64,000 nt of DNA from Bradyrhizobium sp. AZCC 1610 (GTDB lineage: Bacteria > Pseudomonadota > Alphaproteobacteria > Rhizobiales > Xanthobacteraceae). The notes beneath the pieces were generated by a model. That model saw nothing but the letters and a program-made list of their open reading frames with translations, had not been told where the DNA came from and made no database searches. The position numbers and the translations under genes are program-made. Where the stretch lies: positions 3,567,001-3,631,000 of the forward strand of contig NZ_JAZHRR010000001.1 in assembly GCF_036924515.1 (NCBI RefSeq). The letters run 5' to 3'. This document shows, one piece after another, positions 59,387-64,000 of the stretch (position 1 is the first letter of the stretch; each line of letters opens with the position of its first letter).

Positions 59387-60022
59387 TTACAGGGTTTTCG
59401 TCGGCGCCGCCTCCTCGGGACGCCTGTCGATCACCTTGTCGACGATGCCGAAGTCGCGAGCCATATCGGCGGTCAGGAATTTGTCGCGCTCGAGCGCGTC
59501 CTCGATCGCCTTGTAGGTTTGGCCGGTGTGCTTCACGTAGATTTCGTTGAGGCGCTTCTTGAGATTCAGGATCTCCTGCGCATGCAGCATGATGTCGGTG
59601 GCCTGGCCCTGGAAGCCGCCGGAAGGCTGGTGCACCATGATGCGCGAATTGGGCAGCGAGAAGCGCATGTCCTTTTCGCCGGCCGCGAGCAACAGCGAGC
59701 CCATCGAGGCCGCCTGCCCGGTGCACAGCGTCGATACCGGCGGACGGATGAATTGCATCGTGTCGTAGATCGCAAGCCCCGACGTCACCACGCCGCCCGG
59801 CGAGTTGATGTACATCGAGATTTCCTTCTTCGGATTTTCCGCCTCGAGGAACAGCAGCTGCGCGACGGTGAGCGTCGACATGCCGTCTTCGACCGGACCG
59901 GTCACGAAGATGATGCGCTCTTTCAAAAGCCGCGAGAAAATGTCGTAGGCGCGTTCGCCGCGGTTGGTCTGCTCGACCACCATGGGTACGAGGTTCATGT
60001 AGGTTTCAACGGGATCGCGCAT
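59387..60022 (-). CDS. clpP: ATP-dependent Clp protease proteolytic subunit
   Basis: A 211-residue serine protease that forms the 14-mer barrel with ClpX or ClpA. Catalytic Ser106 ([11 protein letters not shown]) and His131 (MVHQPSGG) are clear; the Asp is in the family region near [11 protein letters not shown]. An N-terminal extension of about 10 residues ([15 protein letters not shown]) is typical of Rhizobiales. Confidence 0.96.
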   Translation of the reverse strand: MRDPVETYMNLVPMVVEQTNRGERAYDIFSRLLKERIIFVTGPVEDGMSTLTVAQLLFLEAENPKKEISMYINSPGGVVTSGLAIYDTMQFIRPPVSTLCTGQAASMGSLLLAAGEKDMRFSLPNSRIMVHQPSGGFQGQATDIMLHAQEILNLKKRLNEIYVKHTGQTYKAIEDALERDKFLTADMARDFGIVDKVIDRRPEEAAPTKTL

Positions 60023-60280
60023 TAGTCACCCAAGGGTTAAGCGGAGAATTGGCGGAGGCGAACATCCATCAGCAAAGGCCGCCAATCGAGGCTTGCCGCG
60101 CGCGGACGAACGTCCCGGTGATGCAGGACTTCAACACAGAGCCCAAAGATATGGGCCAATTTCCCGTCCACAAGGCCGGGCCATTACGAGCTGAATAAGA
60201 GAAGTTCAAGCTGATTCGCAGCCGATCTCATAGCGACGGATGCCGCCGCCCCGCCGCTACCGCCGTTCATCATTAATGCC

Positions 60281-60303
60281 TGCCTGACCAAATCGGTCAG
60301 GCA
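60281..60303 (-). terminator. hairpin overlapping the tig stop codon
   Basis: TGCCTGACC, loop AAATC, GGTCAGGCA: 9 perfect pairs. It begins within the last codons of tig and extends downstream. No T-run follows on the minus strand, so it may also be a 3'-end stability hairpin. Confidence 0.5.
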
Positions 60304-61655
60304 GCGCTCTTTTCGTCGTCTTCCTTGAACAGGTCCTCGCGCGAGACCTTCTTTTCGGTCACGGTGGCGAGTTCGAGGATGAAATCGACCACCTTGTCTT
60401 CATAAATCGGCGCACGAAGCTGGGCCAGCGCATTGGCATTGTTGCGATAGTAGTCCCAGACTTCCTTCTCGCGGCCGGGCATCGAACGTGCACGCTCGAT
60501 CACCGCGCGGCTGACTTCGTCATCGGTCACGGTGATCTTGTTCTTCTCGCCGATCTCCGACAGCACGAGGCCGAGCCGGACCCTGCGGTCGGCGATCTTC
60601 TTGTACTCGTCCCTGGCCGCCTCTTCAGTGGTGTCCTCGTCGGCAAACGTTTTCCCTGAGGATTCCATCTCGGCCTTGATCGAGTTCCACATCAGGTTGA
60701 ACTCTTCCTCGATCAGCGACGGCGGCGCCTCGAATTTGTGGCTGTCGTCGAGACGGTCGAGCAGCGCGCGCTTGACGCGCTGGCGCGTCGCACCGGCGAA
60801 CTCGGCAACCAGACGTTCGCGCGCGGCTTCCTTCAGCTTGTCGAGCGATTCCAGGCCGAGCGTTTTTGCAAACTCGTCGTCGATCTTGGTCTCACCCGGG
60901 GCTTCGATCAGGGTTGCCGTGGTTTCGAACTCGGCTGGCTGGCCGGCGAGCTTCTCGCTGGCGTAATTCTTCGGGAACGACACTTTCAGCGTACGGGTTT
61001 CGCCCGCCCCAATGCCGACGAGCTGTTCCTCAAAACCCGGAATGAATTGCCCGGTGCCGATTACGACCTGAATGCCTTCGCCGGTGCCGCCCTCGAACGG
61101 CACGCCGTCGATGGAGCCCTTGAAGCTGATCGTAACGCGATCGCCGGTCTCGGCCTTGGCGCCCTCGGCCTTCGCCGCATAGGGACGATTCTGGTCGGCG
61201 ATGCGCTTAATGGCCTCATCGACCTCGGCATCGGTCACCTCGACCACCGGCTTCTCCACCGAGAACGTCTTGAAATCGGCGAGCTGGATGGCCGGCACCA
61301 CCTCGATCGCAACCGTGTAGGTCAGATCGGTCTTGCCGGCGAGCAGTTCCTCGACCTCTTTCTGCTCGGTCGGCATGGTGATCTTCGGCTCGGTCGCCAG
61401 ACGGAAACCGCGGTCGGTGAAGATCTGCGTATTTGTGTCGCGGATGGTCTGGTCGATGGTCTCGGCCATCACCGAGCGGCCATACACCTTCTTCAGATGG
61501 CTTACCGGCACCTTGCCGGGACGGAAGCCGTTGAGCTTCACCTTGTCCTTGAGGTCGACCAGCTTGGCGCCCGCCTTGGCATCGAGATCCGATGCGGGAA
61601 CGCTGACCTTGAACTCGTGCTTCAATCCCTCGGCGAGGGTTTCGGTGACCTGCAT
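60297..61655 (-). CDS. tig: trigger factor
   Basis: A 452-residue ribosome-bound chaperone and peptidyl-prolyl isomerase. The ribosome-docking signature GFRPGKVP (about 43-50) is present, the FKBP domain covers about 165-250 ([20 protein letters not shown]), and the C-terminal chaperone arms follow. It sits upstream of clpP-clpX-lon in the usual quality-control order. Confidence 0.96.
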   Translation of the reverse strand: MQVTETLAEGLKHEFKVSVPASDLDAKAGAKLVDLKDKVKLNGFRPGKVPVSHLKKVYGRSVMAETIDQTIRDTNTQIFTDRGFRLATEPKITMPTEQKEVEELLAGKTDLTYTVAIEVVPAIQLADFKTFSVEKPVVEVTDAEVDEAIKRIADQNRPYAAKAEGAKAETGDRVTISFKGSIDGVPFEGGTGEGIQVVIGTGQFIPGFEEQLVGIGAGETRTLKVSFPKNYASEKLAGQPAEFETTATLIEAPGETKIDDEFAKTLGLESLDKLKEAARERLVAEFAGATRQRVKRALLDRLDDSHKFEAPPSLIEEEFNLMWNSIKAEMESSGKTFADEDTTEEAARDEYKKIADRRVRLGLVLSEIGEKNKITVTDDEVSRAVIERARSMPGREKEVWDYYRNNANALAQLRAPIYEDKVVDFILELATVTEKKVSREDLFKEDDEKSAA

Positions 61656-61819
61656 GGTGTCAATCTTCTTCCGCTTGCGCCGGGGCCAGACAGGCCCGGC
61701 AGTGTCAAATGTTCGAGGCGTAGCCTTGCAGCCTGCGCCGGTGGTTCGGCTGACCCTGGCTCCCCGACCGGGAAGCAGGCCCTCCAGTATTCGTCATGCA
61801 AACGCTTGGATAGAGCGCT

Positions 61820-61904
61820 TGGTGCGGGCGGAGGGACTCGAACCCCCACAACTTTCGTCACTGGAACCTAAATCCAGCGCGTCTACCAGTTCCGCCACGC
61901 CCGC
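61820..61904 (-). tRNA. tRNA-Leu (anticodon TAG)
   Basis: An 85-base class II tRNA with a long variable arm and encoded CCA. Acceptor GCGGGCG pairs with CGCCCGC. Anticodon stem CTGGA/TCCAG encloses TTTAGGT, giving TAG. T-loop TTCGAGT is canonical. Confidence 0.97.
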
Positions 61905-62059
61905 GTGAAAAGCATCCATACCCGGCCGCGATGCCGCGGGCGGCGGGCTTATAACATGAGCCTACACCTCCGCAGCAAAAAAATGGCCCTTTTTGACAGC
62001 ACCGGGGCAAGGCGTCACAGCTAGGATAGACACAACAAAAAATGGTCCGCACCGGTCCG

Positions 62060-63367
62060 ATGGCAAGCCTTTCCGCGACGGTCAATCGACGCACCCTCTT
62101 GGCCGGGTTTGGCGCGGCCGCGCTGGCCCCGGTATGGCCGGTGGCAGGCCGGGCGCAAGGGCGACCGGCGCTGGCGCTCCAGGCCAAAGCCGATGCCCTC
62201 GCCTTGCGCGATGGCCCGCCCACGCCGCTCTGGTCGCTGCAAGGACCTGAACTCCGGTTCCAGCGCGGCGATACCGTGGAGATCGCGTTCGCCAATGAGC
62301 TGCCGGTGCCCGCGGTGCTGAACTGGCGGGGAATCGACGGCGTAGCTGCGGCCGAACCGCTGACTGCGCGCGCACCGCTCGCCGCGGGTGGCAAGCTGGC
62401 CCTGCAACTGCCGCTGCGCCATGCCGGGACCTTCCTGTGCGACATGAGCCTTCTCGGTGATGGGCAGGCGCTGCCGTCGCGGGCCCGGGCGCTGGTGGTC
62501 CGCGAAAGCGATACGATCGCAGTCGATCGCGACGAGGTGTTTCTGGTCGAGGATTGGCAGATCCTGCCCGACGGCACGGCGATCGTGCCCGGCGTCGAGC
62601 CGAAAGACGCTATGCCGGCCTATACGGTCAACGGCAAAACTTCATTCGATATCTCAGCCCGAACCAATGAACGGATCAGGCTCCGCTTTATCAGCGCTTG
62701 TCAACGGGCTGTTATCGCAACGAAAATAGAGAACTATGAGGTTCGCGTGATGGCCGTCGACGGCCAGCCCGCCGAACCCTTCCAGGCCCGCAACGGCGCG
62801 CTGGTGCTGGCGCCGGGCGGCCGGGCCGACGTCTTCATCGATGTAACAATGCCGGCAGGCACTTCCACCCCCATCCTCCTGCACGACGGCAAGGAGGCCC
62901 GACCGGTCGGCAAGATCATCGTCTCCGGCGAGCCACCGATCCGCCCGGCGCCGCTTCGGCCCGCCCCGCCGCTGCCCTCCAACGGCCTGCCCGAGCGGAT
63001 CGAGCTAAAAGGCGCTACACGTGTCGATCTGGCGCTCGGCGGTCCCCAAGGCGACTGGGTTACGCCGGCCAACTTTGCCGCCACCACCGCCCCCGCCTTC
63101 CGCGTCAAGACGGGACGCACGGTAGTGCTGGCGCTCACCAACCGCGCCGCCACGGCCACCGTCTTCCACCTCCACGGCCATCACTTCCGGCTGCTGGACC
63201 GGCTCGACGATGGCTGGAAACCGTTCTGGCTGGATACGCTGGCGATCGAGCCCGGCCAGACCCAGCGCATCGCCTTCCTTGCCGAGCATCCGGGGCGCTA
63301 CCTGATCGAATCCGTCGCCACCGACTGGGCGGCGCCGCGGCTGGTGCGGTGGTACGCTGTCGAGTGA
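62060..63367 (+). CDS. multicopper-oxidase-fold protein lacking most copper ligands (FtsP/SufI-like)
   Basis: A 435-residue protein with a Tat signal (NRRTLLAGFGAAALAPVWP). Three cupredoxin domains are recognisable, but the usual HWHG of domain 1 reads NWRG, the WYHSH equivalent is FLCDMS, and the C-terminal HCH-x3-H-x4-M copper centre is absent (HPGRYLIESVATDWAAPRL). Only HLHGHHF near residue 370 keeps His. Such copper-free relatives include FtsP (SufI), a periplasmic division-associated protein. Laccase activity is not expected. It ends 9 bases before the enolase-superfamily gene, so the two may be cotranscribed. An ATG at 62042 is an alternative start. Confidence 0.8.
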   Translation: MASLSATVNRRTLLAGFGAAALAPVWPVAGRAQGRPALALQAKADALALRDGPPTPLWSLQGPELRFQRGDTVEIAFANELPVPAVLNWRGIDGVAAAEPLTARAPLAAGGKLALQLPLRHAGTFLCDMSLLGDGQALPSRARALVVRESDTIAVDRDEVFLVEDWQILPDGTAIVPGVEPKDAMPAYTVNGKTSFDISARTNERIRLRFISACQRAVIATKIENYEVRVMAVDGQPAEPFQARNGALVLAPGGRADVFIDVTMPAGTSTPILLHDGKEARPVGKIIVSGEPPIRPAPLRPAPPLPSNGLPERIELKGATRVDLALGGPQGDWVTPANFAATTAPAFRVKTGRTVVLALTNRAATATVFHLHGHHFRLLDRLDDGWKPFWLDTLAIEPGQTQRIAFLAEHPGRYLIESVATDWAAPRLVRWYAVE

Positions 63368-63376
63368 GGAGCAAGC

Positions 63377-64000
63377 CATGACCAAACCGGTTCCCGCCAT
63401 CCGCAGCGTCAAGGCGCGCGGTCTCGTCGTGCCGCTCGCGCGCCCCGTGAAGAACGCCTTTGGCGTGATCGATGTGGGGCCGCTGGTGCTGATCGATGTC
63501 GAGACCGATCAGGGCGTTACCGGCCGCTCCTACATTTTCGCCTATACTAGGATGACGGTGAAGCCGCTGGTCCATCTGGTCGAGGAGATTGGCCGCGAGC
63601 TCACCGGCCGGCCGGTCGCGCCGTACGATCTGATGGCGGCGATGGACGCCAAATTCCGCCTGCTCGGCTGGCAGGGCCTCGTCGGCATGGCGGTATCAGG
63701 CCTCGACATGGCCTATTGGGACGCCCTCGGGCAGTTGGCCGGCAAGCCGGTGGTTGAACTGCTCGGCGGTTCGCCAAAACCGATCAGGGCCTATGACAGC
63801 TATGGCGTGGTCGATCCCGCAGCCGACGAGAACGCGCTGCGCCGCTCGCTCGAACAGGGTTTTCGCGGCATCAAGATCAAGGTCGGCGACGGCGATGCCG
63901 GCAACGACGAACGGATGGTCAAGGGCGTGCGCGCCCTCATCGGTCCCGATGTTGCGCTGATGATCGACTTCAACCAGTCGCTCGATCCCGCGGAAGCGGC
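63377..64000 (+). CDS. enolase-superfamily (mandelate racemase/muconate lactonizing) enzyme, 5' part
   Basis: The first 208 codons of an enzyme that runs off the window. The N-terminal capping domain (MTKPVPAIRSVKARGLVVPL to about 130) leads into the barrel with the catalytic GIKIKVGDG (KxK motif, about 165-168) and the first metal Asp in ALMIDFNQSL. The residues fit the mandelate-racemase subgroup. The substrate, probably a sugar acid or similar, cannot be assigned from this half. GAGGAG lies upstream of the ATG. Confidence 0.88.

Overview
The window is chromosomal DNA from an alphaproteobacterium of the Bradyrhizobium / Nitrobacteraceae type. The evidence is the high GC content, the gene order nuoA-N followed by birA, RNase J, methylmalonyl-CoA epimerase and a DUF1467 gene, the Rhizobiales order tig-clpP-clpX-lon-hup, an editing-domain-less ProS, two DUF3551 secreted proteins, alphaproteobacterial LexA boxes (GTTC-N7-GTTC) and scattered short palindromic intergenic elements of the kind common in Bradyrhizobium. 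Most of it is ordinary core genome. The unusual material sits in small genes and junctions.

Layout. 0-5.7 kb: a caspase-fold protein that lacks the catalytic dyad and has an apparent frameshift before its proline-rich tail, a YbaK-type deacylase, a CBS-domain protein, a lipoprotein and a Tat-exported beta-carbonic anhydrase. 5.9-15.4 kb: dnaE, a 32-residue membrane peptide under two LexA boxes (SidA-like), a zinc-ribbon protein, an Omp25-type porin-like protein, two DUF3551 proteins, lolD-lolC and proS. 15.6-20.8 kb: a five-gene minus-strand operon (DUF2946, TonB receptor, BNR-repeat protein, TlpA-like thioredoxin, PCuAC chaperone) that looks like a copper acquisition and delivery system related to pcu operons. 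21.3-27.7 kb: a globin gene broken by a palindromic element, a ribose-type ABC transporter convergent with methylthioribose kinase, and a methyltransferase.

27.7-33 kb: a LysR regulator divergent from a methyltransferase, a small anchored protein, DUF1467, mce, rnj and birA. 33-49.3 kb: complete complex I operon nuoA to nuoN on the minus strand, carrying four extra genes: an FkbM methyltransferase between nuoD and nuoE, a 32-codon ORF between nuoE and nuoF, a 162-residue anchored protein between nuoF and nuoG, and a 71-residue two-helix protein between nuoH and nuoI. 49.5-54.9 kb: small proteins, tRNA-Asp, an HU-family protein, pepT, a relatively AT-rich islet bounded by a decayed copy of the pepT 3' end, a methyltransferase, tRNA-Val and a GFA-family protein. 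54.9-61.9 kb: the protein quality-control block lon, clpX, clpP, tig, then tRNA-Leu. 62-64 kb: a multicopper-oxidase-fold protein without most copper ligands and the start of an enolase-superfamily enzyme.

The strongest candidate for something new is the SOS-controlled micropeptide at 9592-9690. Next come the extra genes embedded in the nuo operon and the possible methylthioribose uptake module. Starts were often moved inward from the longest open frame, using ribosome-binding sites, signal peptides and 1-4 base overlaps between neighbours.
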